DNA from: JAYYZW01 sp965217605
Lineage (GTDB): Bacteria; Pseudomonadota; Gammaproteobacteria; Ga0077536
Length of the DNA stretch: 64,000 nt
Direction of reading: 5' to 3'
Assembly (NCBI GenBank): GCA_965217605.1
Contig: CBDCJB010000014.1
Coordinates: 124,001-188,000 of the forward strand
The notes under the pieces were generated by a model. The model did not search any database, was not told the DNA's origin, and was given only the letters and a program-made list of their open reading frames with translations. The translations under genes were made by a program, and so were the position numbers. This document shows, piece by piece, positions 32,750 to 42,151 of the stretch (the first letter of the stretch is position 1; every line of letters begins with the position of its first letter).

Positions 32750-33349
32750 TCAAGACTCGTCGCTGTCGGCCTCACTGTCAGCAACATCGGTACTCTCTAG
32801 AAACTCTTTGCAGAAACGTACGTCCGTTTTGTACTTGTCTAGCTGTTCCCACCCTAAAACGCAGACGTCCCCGGTGATGAGCTCTATGACGCCGAACTGG
32901 GTGCCGCACGAGTCACGGCACCAGGCGCCATAGTAAGTTTCCTTGCACAGGGCCGGTTGGTCGGACTCACAATCACCGTAGGCTTGCGGGCCTTCGTCGT
33001 AATCCGGCCACGGCGGGTAGCCATCCGGGTCGGCTTCCGGCCAATTCGGGCCGACCACTTTCTCCCATCCCATGTCCAGATTGTCCACCATCTCATCGTA
33101 CACGAGCGTAGGTACGCGAGTGTCGAGCAGTTTGGGTGCGGGCGGCGCCCTGCGCGTCTCCAAGCCCCCCACTCCCACGGGCTCCGTTGCCTGCGCATCT
33201 GCCGCCTGCTTTTTCGGCACCTCAACCCCGGGTGGCAGGGTTGGGACGGTCGGCACATCGTGTTCAGGTTCTTTCGAACAACCGATGACGAGCGTTGCCG
33301 CGACAGCCGCTATAGCGATAGTTGACGCTGCTGGTCGAGTTTCGTGCAT
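32750..33349 (-). CDS. Lipoprotein of unknown function
   Basis: A 199-residue secreted protein with a lipoprotein signal: hydrophobic residues 10-22 and lipobox LVIGC, lipidated Cys24. A Pro/Lys-rich linker follows, then a domain rich in Pro, Asp, Trp and Cys (GPNWPEADPDGYPPWPDYDE) with five further cysteines that could form disulfides, and an acidic tail. I do not recognise the family. It is the last gene of the DUF1329-RND-DUF1302 operon, 18 bases after DUF1302, so it is probably an envelope accessory of that exporter. Confidence 0.75.
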   Translation of the reverse strand: MHETRPAASTIAIAAVAATLVIGCSKEPEHDVPTVPTLPPGVEVPKKQAADAQATEPVGVGGLETRRAPPAPKLLDTRVPTLVYDEMVDNLDMGWEKVVGPNWPEADPDGYPPWPDYDEGPQAYGDCESDQPALCKETYYGAWCRDSCGTQFGVIELITGDVCVLGWEQLDKYKTDVRFCKEFLESTDVADSEADSDES

Positions 33350-33367
33350 GTTCAGTATCCGAGCTAT

Positions 33368-35086
33368 TTAGAAGGTGAACTTCATTTCCATGAATACGGA
33401 GCTGTTCTGTTCGAACTCCCCGAAGAACGCGTCCCTTTCACCCGTGACGAAGTTCATGCCGACACGAGAGCTCAAGCGGCTGTTCCACACGTAAGCGAGG
33501 ACACCGCGCAGCCAGGTGGACCGCTGGCGTTGACCGAACTCGTGCAACCCAAACAGCTCCACGCGGAGCGTCTTGCCGGGCAGGAATTCATTGAACATGA
33601 ACAAGGTGATGACGTCGCGACCCTTTTTGCGCAGCCCGTTGAACACGTTGGTCTCACCACCGATGATGTATCCCTTGCGTCCGCAGGCAGGCTGGGCGGC
33701 ACATTCAGCGGTACCGAGCTTCGTGAAAATACCCGGGCCCGGGTCCCTCAAGATCTGATCATGCCAGTACTGGAACGACGTGAACCACGGCGTCCTGATG
33801 AAGGTCGTCGGCCCGATGTAGAGATACTGGTCCAGTCCGACCAGGGTTTGAACACTGTTCGCAACGTGGGTCTTGAAATCCGGCTCGTAGACCTTATTGC
33901 CGATGTTGTAGGCCACCTCGCCGCGCAACACCGTACCTTGGAACTGGCCCGGTAGAAACATCAACGCTTTGTCGAACGAGAGGCCGGCGAGCTGATAGCG
34001 GTGTTTTTCGAAGTCGATACCGCCGCCCGCTGCACGGGCAGTCGCAATGGGGAAGGCGAAACCGAAATCGGCACGGCCCTGAAGCTCGTAGAACGGAATG
34101 TCCTCGTACAGATAAGCGTAATGGATCGAGTAGGTCATATCCGACAAGAATCCAGCGTCACTGCCAGTGCGCCCCTTCCACCGGACGAAAATCTCCGAAT
34201 TGTTCCACGTGTCGCCTCTGTCCCATTCGTCATCGTTGAAAAAGGTGCCGGCTTCCCCGAACAAGCCTTCGGACACCCTGATAATCTGGTTCGCGAGGTC
34301 GACGACACCCAGCGTCCACGGATGCTGGCCTTCTTCCTTGGGCTTGAAACCCGGGAAGCGCGCAGGCCTGTATTCGACGTTCCATAAGATCTGGAGCTCC
34401 TTACTGACGCTACCACCCGGGAGCCAATCGAATCTTGAGAGGTCGATCTTAAAATTTATCATCCACTGGGGGATCATAAAGCGCTCTTGCTCGAACGTGA
34501 GCGGATTGCGGAAGTTTCGCGGGGTCACCACATCGAGGACGGTCACGCCGTCGGAGCGGCCCCAGGTCACGATCTGGCGCCCTGCCCGGACATTGACCGG
34601 ATGGTAAGAAAAATCCACGAAGGCCTCGCGGAGCAGCGGATCCCATTTGTCGTGGACCCCTTTCGACAAGTTGGTCTGCCAGAACTTGTCGATCGAATTG
34701 TCCTTATCATTGATATCGAACATGAAGTCGTAGTACGGGCGAATCTTAACGACCGGCGTTATGTGAGGGATGCCCGTGTACACCGCCTCGACCAGTATTT
34801 CGGTACGGAAGGCGCTCAGGGTGTCGTGCCGGTCGCCATTGCTCGGCGTGCCAAGGGCGGCAGGGCCGAGGAAGAGGCCCGGCACCGGCGTCGCCAAGTT
34901 GAATGTGGCGGGTCCGCTCCCGGAGCTCGAGGCGAAATTAAGCTCGGCTAACGTGAAGATCTCACCACTGATCTCCAGGTTTTCGCCAAACTGGATACGG
35001 GCCGAAATCCCCCCGGACCAACCCGCGAATATCAAAAACGCAACCACCAGGGCGGCTACCCTATTGCGTCTATTCGTCGTCTTCAT
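33368..35086 (-). CDS. DUF1302-type outer membrane protein
   Basis: A 572-residue exported protein with a signal peptide (residues 1-30, ending SGGISA). The mature part is beta-rich with DUF1302-type features: an N-terminal LEISGEIFTLAEL strand, VRAGRQIVTWGRSDGVTVLDVVTPRNF (key part GRQIVTWGRSDG) and a C-terminal strand ending in Phe, as in outer membrane barrels. DUF1302 genes normally stand beside DUF1329 and an MMPL-type RND pump, as here, and are linked to export or uptake of hydrophobic compounds. It is 83 bases downstream of the pump gene on the same strand. Confidence 0.88.
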   Translation of the reverse strand: MKTTNRRNRVAALVVAFLIFAGWSGGISARIQFGENLEISGEIFTLAELNFASSSGSGPATFNLATPVPGLFLGPAALGTPSNGDRHDTLSAFRTEILVEAVYTGIPHITPVVKIRPYYDFMFDINDKDNSIDKFWQTNLSKGVHDKWDPLLREAFVDFSYHPVNVRAGRQIVTWGRSDGVTVLDVVTPRNFRNPLTFEQERFMIPQWMINFKIDLSRFDWLPGGSVSKELQILWNVEYRPARFPGFKPKEEGQHPWTLGVVDLANQIIRVSEGLFGEAGTFFNDDEWDRGDTWNNSEIFVRWKGRTGSDAGFLSDMTYSIHYAYLYEDIPFYELQGRADFGFAFPIATARAAGGGIDFEKHRYQLAGLSFDKALMFLPGQFQGTVLRGEVAYNIGNKVYEPDFKTHVANSVQTLVGLDQYLYIGPTTFIRTPWFTSFQYWHDQILRDPGPGIFTKLGTAECAAQPACGRKGYIIGGETNVFNGLRKKGRDVITLFMFNEFLPGKTLRVELFGLHEFGQRQRSTWLRGVLAYVWNSRLSSRVGMNFVTGERDAFFGEFEQNSSVFMEMKFTF

Positions 35087-35169
35087 GAGTTCTCTCCCCC
35101 GAATTAACTTTGACGCTACAACTAATATCTCATCATCCCCGTCGGTGCATCGTCGAGCACAACCTCACA

Positions 35170-37716
35170 CTAGTTTTGCACCGCGGATTCTAATATCTCC
35201 TCGGAGGGCGTCTCACGATCCCCTCCATCGAGTCCGCGCGTCAAAAAGCGCGGACGCACCATGCTCCAGATCACCGGAGCCGCGAAGAAACTGAGCAGGA
35301 ATGTCGCGAGCAAGATCAGCGCCATGCTGAAGCCCACGTAGCCGACATACAGCGGTACAACGGACACCGCGAGACAACCTGCGAACAGCGCCCCGAACGA
35401 AAAGATCAAAGGCTCCCGCACGAGCGTGAATGCATGAAAGAGCGCGCGGTGAAAGTCTCGATCCTTCGGGTACTCTTCACGAAAGCGATACAAAAGGTAC
35501 ACCTCGGCATCGATGCCGACGCCGCTCGCAATGGCGAGCGCCGCGGTTACGTTCGAGTTGAACTCGATTCCGACGAGGTGGATCAGAAACATCCAAATGA
35601 TAATGCCGGCGGCGAGCGGGAACATCAGCAACATCGGTCCGGTCGCCGAACGCAGCATGAGCCCGGCTGCAATGTAGGAAGCGATCGCGCTCAGCACGGT
35701 CGCCCACACCATCCATGTCTTGATCTGGCGGTTGAAGGCTTCCGCAATACCGACGTTGCCCGCCGCCAGGTACACGTCGACCTGGTGTCGTTCGTTGTCC
35801 CAGTTCTCGTAGATGTATTTCCTCGCCCGGGCGATCAGGTTGGCGACTGTCTTCGGGTCCGTGTCCCGCACGAACACCGTCGACACCGTGTTCTGGAAGA
35901 AGGGATCCACGATGAAGTCGAAGGCGCCCGGCGTGCCTGACGTGAGGAAGTAGAGCGCCTCGTTCACGGCCACCTGCGCGCGGCCTTCCAGCTCGACCGT
36001 TTCGTTCGTGGGGATCGCGAAGAACTCGTCCTTATCTTCATTCAGGAACTTGTTCAGGATCTTGATGTAGAAGGGCAGTCCCACGACCGCCGTCACCCCT
36101 TCCGCCTCGGCCATGTGCAGCTCAAACTTGTCCCAATCCTGGAGCGCTTCCGGGGTCTTGATGTTGTCCGGCTTTCTGCCCGTAGCGAGCATGGTCATCG
36201 TATACACACCGCCGAAGCGCTCCGTGATCTCTTGCTCCATGTTATAGAGCTCGTTGTCCTCCCACGACTTGGTCAGGTAGTTGTGCACCGCGTAGGTATT
36301 GTTCTGCCCGGTCTCGATCTCGTCAGCGAGGAAGCGGCCCACGGCCGTGTCTCCGCCGATCGGAATCGACACCCAGAGGCTCAGCGCAACGGCTACGAGG
36401 AGCCCCGAAATGGTCAGCACGGCCCACTGGGTTCTGCGGTTATAGATAAGCGGGCGCACGATGACCGCCGTGGATCTGTAGATCCAACCCGTCCCTGAGG
36501 CGCGGCCCTGTTCGGCCCACGCCGAGGCCTTTTGAATGCTCCGCGCGGGCATCAACGACAGCAACGCGACGAGAAACGTCGGCACGATCAAGACGATCGA
36601 GGCGATCCCGAACGCCGTGACCTGCCCTAACAGCCGCACGTTGTCGAACGGTACGAAGGACAGCACGATGAACGCCATCAGGTCGGTCAAGAGCACCACG
36701 ATCAGCGGCCGGAGCATGTGGATCAAGGTGTGCTCCAGGCCCGTCAGCACCGTGCGGTTGTCGCCCATCTCGTCGGTCAGCAGGCGCTTGATGAACAGCA
36801 CGCTGTGTGAGGCGGCCACCGCGAGGATGATGAACGGCGCGAGCAACGCCGCGGACGAGGTCAGCACCGCGCCCTCCAGCAGACGCTGCGCGCCGAAGGC
36901 CCACAGCGAGGCCATGATGCCTACCAACAATGGCGGCAGCACGCCGACGATGGAGCGGAAGGCGAACGCCAGGACGATCGCGATGCCCGCCACGACGATC
37001 CAGAATGCCGCGAAGATGTAGGGCAGTCCGTCGCTGTTGACCCAGCCGATCAGGATCGGCGATCCCGCCGCGGTGACGGTGTGGACCGCGTCGTTTTCGG
37101 GCTCGATGATCGCCTGTACGTTCTTGTAGATCGAGATCGGATCGGTCACTGGGAGGTTAATGACTGCCCGTCCCAATCCGGTGCGAAAATCGGCCTGAAT
37201 GATGACCGAGCTGCCGTCCTTGGAGACCAGGCCGTTCTTTAGCGCCGCATTGCTCTGGATCCCTTCGGCAACCCGGGCCAGCTCTTCCGGGGTCTCGGGA
37301 GCCCTGCCCGCGTCCTGGAAGAGTATGGTCGACGAGAGGACGGTCGCGGTGCCCTTCAGGTGTCGTGAGCTGATCGTCGAGAGCGAGCGTACCGCGTACG
37401 GGATGACGCCGTGGACTTCCTCCAGCGCGTCGGTGATCCGCTTGACCATCGCCAGCGTGTCGGCTTGAACGATGGTCTCCCCATCGTTCCGCGAGATCAT
37501 GATGGTTACGAGGTTCGCGCCGCCGAACAACGTCTGCATGTGGTCGTTCAGCAGGACCGCGGGCTCGTCATCCGGCGGCCAACGGTTCGGATCGTCGTAG
37601 ATCTTCAACGTCGTGGCCAGATACCCCGCGCCCGCCGTGACGAGGAGCGTCACGGCGAGCATCACGAGGCGTAATCGCACGACCAGCGCGGAGACCCGCT
37701 CCCGAAACCCCATCAT
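35170..37716 (-). CDS. RND/MMPL-family transporter
   Basis: An 848-residue inner membrane protein with the RND half-repeat layout: a first helix at about 13-33, a large periplasmic loop, five to six helices at about 235-400, a helix near 435-455, a second large loop, and a final helix set at about 675-830. Repeated features include the LLVGIMASLWAFG and MLLMFPLAAGIIIWMFL stretches and GVGIDAEVYLLYRF near 755, typical of MMPL/sterol-sensing-like RND proteins. It probably moves hydrophobic molecules with DUF1302 and DUF1329 as partners. Starts 34 bases after the DUF1329 gene. Confidence 0.92.
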   Translation of the reverse strand: MMGFRERVSALVVRLRLVMLAVTLLVTAGAGYLATTLKIYDDPNRWPPDDEPAVLLNDHMQTLFGGANLVTIMISRNDGETIVQADTLAMVKRITDALEEVHGVIPYAVRSLSTISSRHLKGTATVLSSTILFQDAGRAPETPEELARVAEGIQSNAALKNGLVSKDGSSVIIQADFRTGLGRAVINLPVTDPISIYKNVQAIIEPENDAVHTVTAAGSPILIGWVNSDGLPYIFAAFWIVVAGIAIVLAFAFRSIVGVLPPLLVGIMASLWAFGAQRLLEGAVLTSSAALLAPFIILAVAASHSVLFIKRLLTDEMGDNRTVLTGLEHTLIHMLRPLIVVLLTDLMAFIVLSFVPFDNVRLLGQVTAFGIASIVLIVPTFLVALLSLMPARSIQKASAWAEQGRASGTGWIYRSTAVIVRPLIYNRRTQWAVLTISGLLVAVALSLWVSIPIGGDTAVGRFLADEIETGQNNTYAVHNYLTKSWEDNELYNMEQEITERFGGVYTMTMLATGRKPDNIKTPEALQDWDKFELHMAEAEGVTAVVGLPFYIKILNKFLNEDKDEFFAIPTNETVELEGRAQVAVNEALYFLTSGTPGAFDFIVDPFFQNTVSTVFVRDTDPKTVANLIARARKYIYENWDNERHQVDVYLAAGNVGIAEAFNRQIKTWMVWATVLSAIASYIAAGLMLRSATGPMLLMFPLAAGIIIWMFLIHLVGIEFNSNVTAALAIASGVGIDAEVYLLYRFREEYPKDRDFHRALFHAFTLVREPLIFSFGALFAGCLAVSVVPLYVGYVGFSMALILLATFLLSFFAAPVIWSMVRPRFLTRGLDGGDRETPSEEILESAVQN

Positions 37717-37750
37717 TACCTCCCTCGCGGCCAGATGCTAAGCGCGCAGA

Positions 37751-39052
37751 CTACCGCCAAAACAGAATCTTGCGGACCGGCTCTTTGCTCAAGTTGTCGA
37801 CACCCACCAGGTCGCGAGGTAGATCGGCCAGGTTGATGTAGAACTTGTTCATGTACCACGACATCTGGAACCCGCTGATCGGCTCGAAGAAATGCTCGCC
37901 GCCCCAGATCATCTGCCAGGGCTCGAGCCCGTCGTAGGGGTTCTGCAGGCGTGGATCGACGTAGGCGATCGAGCGGCGGTTGACGCGTTCACGAAAGACC
38001 TCGCCACTCCAGTTGAAGGCCTCTTCCCACCAGCTGCTGCCCGTCAGGATACCGATAACGCGGCGCTGCCGGCCGTACCAGTAACCTTTTTTCTTTGGGA
38101 CGATCTCGAGGACGTAGGACGGCTCGCAGACACCGTCGATCCCCATGTTGACGATTTCGCCGTGGATCCGGTCATCGCCTTCGCGCATACCGAACACGTT
38201 GTTCGGCACGCCTTTGTAAAGCTCATACCCCAGTCGCGTGTAGTCGATGTCAGGGAACGGCTTGTTCTGCGGGAAGTCCTCCCAGCGGACGATCGAGCCG
38301 GGGATGATGTCTTGTCGCGCGGCCATCGGCAATCGGCGCACGCGCCGTGCCGCTGGGGTGTACAGGAACTCGTCGTTGAACTTCTCGCCGAAGTAGACCG
38401 TCGTCGTGATCCCGAGCCCGCGGAAGTCGTTGGGCGCGACGAAGGTGAACATGTATCGGGCCCGTACTTTGCCGATCAGACCCTTCGGCAGACCTTCTTG
38501 ATTGATGCGGTAGGCGATCATCCATTCATGCAGGGTTTTGTTACGCTCGATCCCGTCCGCCGACATCAGATCGATATTCCAGTCGGTGATGTAGCTTTCG
38601 CCGAACTCATTGAAGTAGAGCGCGGTGTACGAGCGGTCGTGCACCTCGGCCCCGGAGAAGGTCTCGATGCGTTGCTCGAGCGGGACTTCCCACGGGTAGG
38701 GCAGATCGGGCGCTACCCAACGCTTGAAGATGTTCGGTCCGATTTTCTTGTAATCGGCGGGATGCCAGGGCTTCGGTCGCCACACCGCTTTCTCATCGCC
38801 CCATTGGCAGTCGAAGGTGCCGGCCTCTTCGCCGGGTTTCACAGTCCAGAGCTTCCCCGCGACCATCATTTCCGTCGATAGTTCTTCTTCGGTAGGGTGA
38901 TACTCCGCCTCGCCACGGCGGATCTTTTCGATTTCTTCGAAACTGGCACTCTTCCAATAGGGTTCCGCCACGGCTGTCAATGGCGTCACGAGGACCAGTA
39001 GTAACAGGGCAAATGTCAGCGTCGAATACGCGACGATACTGCTTGATTTCAT
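37751..39052 (-). CDS. DUF1329 LolB-like periplasmic/outer membrane protein
   Basis: A 433-residue secreted protein with a signal peptide (residues 1-29, hydrophobic core TLTFALLLLVLVTPLTAV, ending VAEP). The mature part is DUF1329: PWHPADYKKIGPNIFKRW, SGAEVHDRSYTALYFNEFG, RRLPMAARQDIIPGS, GRQRRVIGILTGSSWWEEAFN. These proteins have a LolA/LolB-like half barrel and partner an RND pump and DUF1302. It is first in the operon 39052-32750. A close paralogue, now frameshifted, is found at 44609-45839. Confidence 0.9.
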   Translation of the reverse strand: MKSSSIVAYSTLTFALLLLVLVTPLTAVAEPYWKSASFEEIEKIRRGEAEYHPTEEELSTEMMVAGKLWTVKPGEEAGTFDCQWGDEKAVWRPKPWHPADYKKIGPNIFKRWVAPDLPYPWEVPLEQRIETFSGAEVHDRSYTALYFNEFGESYITDWNIDLMSADGIERNKTLHEWMIAYRINQEGLPKGLIGKVRARYMFTFVAPNDFRGLGITTTVYFGEKFNDEFLYTPAARRVRRLPMAARQDIIPGSIVRWEDFPQNKPFPDIDYTRLGYELYKGVPNNVFGMREGDDRIHGEIVNMGIDGVCEPSYVLEIVPKKKGYWYGRQRRVIGILTGSSWWEEAFNWSGEVFRERVNRRSIAYVDPRLQNPYDGLEPWQMIWGGEHFFEPISGFQMSWYMNKFYINLADLPRDLVGVDNLSKEPVRKILFWR

Positions 39053-39350
39053 GGGGAAACCTCCAGCTCTTGATCTACGTTAAACATGTTTCGCAAAGAA
39101 ACCGTGGCGTCAGGCCGATCTCGGTATCGCCGTAGGGGTCTCGGCGGCTGATTTTGTTGGCGCCAGTGTCGTGCGCATTAGACTACGATGGGGTGGGTTT
39201 TGACAACTGAAATTCGTTGTGTTTTACCGACAACCAGATACTCTCCGCGCTACCGATGCGACGGAGTATCCACTAAAACCGAAGCTGCGTGACGAGACGG
39301 TAACTGTTGCTTGTAAAGGACCTCTTTGTTATTTAAATTGCCACTTTCGA

Positions 39351-39986
39351 TTACTCACGCCGGCGGTCCAGAAGCTCACGGCCGGCCGAATAGGCCGCCC
39401 ATAAGTCCGAGCCATCATACGTAACGCTTGCGAGCTTACGGATCCGATCGTTCGCATTCACCGCGACGGTGTAGCTCAGGGATTCGAACAGCGCGAGGTC
39501 CGAGTCAGAATCGCCGTAGGCTATGCAATCGTGGTTGGCCAGGTCGAGTTCGCGCAGCAGATTATGGGTGAACTTGAGTTTATCCGCACTCGACACCATC
39601 TGTTCGGCGCCTTCTTTATTGCCCGGTGAGACCTCGGCACCGAAAGCGGTGCTTAATCCCCATGCCGTCAACCGTTCCACGAAAAATCTGGGTGATTGCG
39701 AGATCACGGCGCTGTGCTCGTTGCGGGAGCGGATGTCGCCGAGGACCGATTCAACCCCATCAAGCCATGGTGCGGACGCAAAGGCCTCATCGATTTGAGC
39801 ATCGGTAAGTCCGTCCCACAACGGGAGGCACTGCTCCCAGTATTCATTGTCTTTGAGTTTGCCCCGCTCCCACGCGTCTTGGATAGCGAGGTTCTCATTC
39901 AAAAAGCCCACGGAGCGCGAAATTTCTAGGCAGGCCGACCCGACGAGTAAGGTCCCGTCCATGTCGAAGACATGCAGGCAGGTCAT
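39351..39986 (-). CDS. HAD-superfamily phosphatase, phosphoserine-phosphatase-like
   Basis: A 211-residue HAD hydrolase. Motif I is FDMDGTLL with nucleophile Asp8 and acid Asp10, motif II is SAVISQSPRFF, motif III Lys lies in NKEG or ADKLKF, and motif IV is AYGDSDSDLALF. The small helical cap between motifs I and II is typical of subfamily IB enzymes such as SerB. Substrate not certain. Its start overlaps the stop of the PfkB kinase gene (ATGA), so the two are coupled and it may act on a sugar phosphate or related product. Confidence 0.88.
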   Translation of the reverse strand: MTCLHVFDMDGTLLVGSACLEISRSVGFLNENLAIQDAWERGKLKDNEYWEQCLPLWDGLTDAQIDEAFASAPWLDGVESVLGDIRSRNEHSAVISQSPRFFVERLTAWGLSTAFGAEVSPGNKEGAEQMVSSADKLKFTHNLLRELDLANHDCIAYGDSDSDLALFESLSYTVAVNANDRIRKLASVTYDGSDLWAAYSAGRELLDRRRE

Positions 39987-40936
39987 GATTTCGCGTCCGT
40001 TTTTGTCATCGCAACGGATATTGCACCCGCGCTCGGCATACCCGCCCGGGCACCCGCTGCCGTAACCGACAACGACGCCGCGACGACAGCCGTACTCACG
40101 GCCGCGTTCAGTGGATCTCCAGCGGCTAGATGGGCAGCGAGAACGCCATTGAATGTGTCACCGGCGCCGGTCGTGTCAACGACGTCCGCTATTTCATGGG
40201 CAGGGAACCGATTGACGTCGCCTTCAGGCAGTCGTACAGCGCAACCCGAACCACCCAGGGTCACTATCACCGTGGCGTGGCTGCGATTACCAAGGCGTTC
40301 GATGCCGGCCTCGATCGCTTCTTCGCCAGGCGCTGACTTATTGCCGAGGTCCCGCGTCAATTCCTTGAGCTCAATTTCGTTGGGCGTAAGGATGGGACTG
40401 TGCGCTAACAGGTCGGTAAGCCCGGCTATCACCGGTGCGGGATTCAACAGGCATTGCACGTGAGCCGCCGCGGCTGCCTGAACCGCTGTCGCAACTGCAT
40501 CAAATGGAATTTCCGTGCTGACGAGAACGACGTCGGCGGCGGGTAGCGCATCAGCGAAAGCGGTACGGACGTGCAGCGGCGACACGGCGCCGTTCGCGCC
40601 GGGCCCTATGACGATCTGATTTTCACCGCGTGCGTCGACCACGATTAAAGCGGCCCCGGTGGGTTCGCTATCAAGCACCACGACCCCGGTAGTGTCGACA
40701 CCGTCGGTCCGGAGCTCGGCGAGCGCATGCTCGCCTGCTTCATCGGCGCCGACCGCTCCGACTAGAACGACGTTGGCGCCGGCACGCGCAGCGGCCACGG
40801 CTGCGTTCGCGCCCTTACCACCGCCAAAGGTCTGCAAGCCGCCGCCCACCACCGTCTCGCCGGGTGCCGGGAGATGCGCCGCGTTGATCACCAAATCGGT
40901 GTTGACCGCTCCAACGACAACGACGCGCCCAACCAT
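39983..40936 (-). CDS. PfkB-family sugar kinase, ribokinase-like
   Basis: A 317-residue ribokinase-like kinase. It has the N-terminal GAVNTDLVINAAHLPAPGETV, the GGKGANAAVAAARAGANV signature of ribokinase, and the C-terminal DTTGAGDTFNGVLAAHLA with the catalytic base and anion hole. Likely phosphorylates ribose or another nucleoside or sugar at the expense of ATP. It is 4 bases after a decayed LacI regulator gene and coupled to the HAD phosphatase. Close homology to RbsK in motifs, but the sugar is inferred. Confidence 0.9.
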   Translation of the reverse strand: MVGRVVVVGAVNTDLVINAAHLPAPGETVVGGGLQTFGGGKGANAAVAAARAGANVVLVGAVGADEAGEHALAELRTDGVDTTGVVVLDSEPTGAALIVVDARGENQIVIGPGANGAVSPLHVRTAFADALPAADVVLVSTEIPFDAVATAVQAAAAAHVQCLLNPAPVIAGLTDLLAHSPILTPNEIELKELTRDLGNKSAPGEEAIEAGIERLGNRSHATVIVTLGGSGCAVRLPEGDVNRFPAHEIADVVDTTGAGDTFNGVLAAHLAAGDPLNAAVSTAVVAASLSVTAAGARAGMPSAGAISVAMTKTDAKS

Positions 40937-40940
40937 CCCG

Positions 40941-41228
40941 TTACCTCTGGGCGGGCGGCGCGGTAGATTCTCGAACCTTTACTTCGACGGGATAAGGCTC
41001 GGGTAAGTCCGGATCGGTTTCGCACAGGATGCGGTCGATCAGGAGCTCCGCAGTCCACAGGCCGGTCGGGCCCGTTATGCAGGCGAATCGCTCATGCCTG
41101 AGTTGCACCACGTGCGTAACGACCTCACGGGCGCCGCGTCGACTATCTGCAACGACCGCCGGTAGGTCGATACCGGGAACCCGCTCGTCAACGAGAACCA
41201 CTGGACCGGGCGACTGCAGTTCAATCAA
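40941..41228 (-). pseudogene. LacI-family regulator remnant
   Basis: A 95-residue remnant of a LacI/GalR regulator. PVVLVDERVPGIDLPAVVADSRRGAREVVTHV matches the start of the second sugar-binding lobe and the tail AELLIDRILCE...VEVKVREST matches the family C-terminus. The middle (between CITGP and TGLWTAE) appears deleted and the helix-turn-helix domain is missing. The frame stays open back to about 41272, where an end of a palindromic element begins. It sits directly upstream of the ribokinase-like gene, where an RbsR-type regulator is expected. Confidence 0.7.
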
Positions 41229-41257
41229 CGAGGCTGGTGATCCCTGAAAGCTGGTGC

Positions 41258-41272
41258 GGGACAGCGCACTAG
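41258..41272. repeat. Partial end of the 29.4-kb-type palindromic element
   Basis: GGGACAGCGCACTAG matches the right end of the element at 29394-29558 (GGGACAGCACACTAG) in 14 of 15 bases. It marks the point where the LacI remnant is cut off. Confidence 0.5.
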
Positions 41273-41286
41273 ACTACCTTGCTGAT

Positions 41287-41357
41287 CCCGGATTCCGCTA
41301 CGCTCCATCCAGGCTACGCCGAGACCGTAGCTCGGATGGAGCGTAGCGGAATCCGGG
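41287..41357. repeat. REP-like palindrome
   Basis: Arms 41287-41317 and 41327-41357 are inverted copies (CCCGGATTCCGCTACGCTCC...), with a 9-base loop. Same family as 10564-10635. It lies between the LacI remnant and the GATase-like gene. Confidence 0.85.
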
Positions 41358-41368
41358 ATCATTTTGCG

Positions 41369-42136
41369 TCACCCACCCGCAGCCCACGACACGATCGACG
41401 ACCAAAGCTTCGCGTAATGCGGCCAAGACATGAATTCGCCGGGCGCCCAATGGGGTGCAACGTCCGACATAAAGGCCACGCTACGACCGTTACCGACGGT
41501 GTCGGCGACGAGCAGAGGATCGCCATCGTATTCTGCGATCACGGTAGCCCCCGGCTTTGCCTTGACCTCGTTGTAACCGAGCAGGATCGGCCAGTCGGCC
41601 GGTGTACCGCCGAGCGCAGGGTGGTCGGGGTTCGGAAACGTCGCAACCAAACCCTCCGGGACTTCGACCCGATCATCACGGTCGAGCATGGTCACCGGTA
41701 AGGTCGAGCTCAGTGGACTCGCCTGATACCGCGCGCGCCCGTCGATGCCGGAGAAGGACATATACCCGCCGACCATCAATAGACCACCGCCACCTTCGAC
41801 GTACTCGCCGAGCAGGACGAGTCGGTTCACGGTGCGTTCTGACCGCAGCCAGGTCTCGTCACAGAGTAAAAAAGAATTCGATCCGATGTCACTCAGGATC
41901 ACAACATCGAAGGGATCGAGATCCGCGCGCGTGGTGGGGAAGCGTTGAGATATTTCGTGTGCCCGTATGTAGGTCACGTCGTAGCCCGCATCGTCCATGG
42001 CGGCGAGGAACACTCCGGCACCTTCTTCGTACTCCGTAGTCTGGAAGTGGTCGAAGCCCTTCATGTGAATGGTGTGCTTGATCCACGATTCGCCAACCAT
42101 TAAGACGCTGAGCGCCGCGCGCTTGTTCGAATCCAT
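41369..42136 (-). CDS. Glutamine amidotransferase-like domain protein
   Basis: A 255-residue protein resembling the GATase1-like (PF07090-type) family: LSVLMVGESWIKHTIHMKGFDHFQTT at the N-terminus (key part GESWIKHTIHMKGFD), FDVVILSDIGSNSFLL, and GGLLMVGGYMSFSGIDG. The cysteine nucleophile expected at the elbow of a true glutaminase is not present (VGGYMSF), so it may be a non-hydrolytic relative. Last gene of the cupin, PNPOx-like, GATase-like set on the minus strand. Role unknown. Confidence 0.8.
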   Translation of the reverse strand: MDSNKRAALSVLMVGESWIKHTIHMKGFDHFQTTEYEEGAGVFLAAMDDAGYDVTYIRAHEISQRFPTTRADLDPFDVVILSDIGSNSFLLCDETWLRSERTVNRLVLLGEYVEGGGGLLMVGGYMSFSGIDGRARYQASPLSSTLPVTMLDRDDRVEVPEGLVATFPNPDHPALGGTPADWPILLGYNEVKAKPGATVIAEYDGDPLLVADTVGNGRSVAFMSDVAPHWAPGEFMSWPHYAKLWSSIVSWAAGG

Positions 42137-42151
42137 CGTGTCATGCCTCCA

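Noticed and set aside
37892..38881. Open frame of 329 codons on the plus strand
   Set aside because: Antisense to the DUF1329 gene; no motif of its own.
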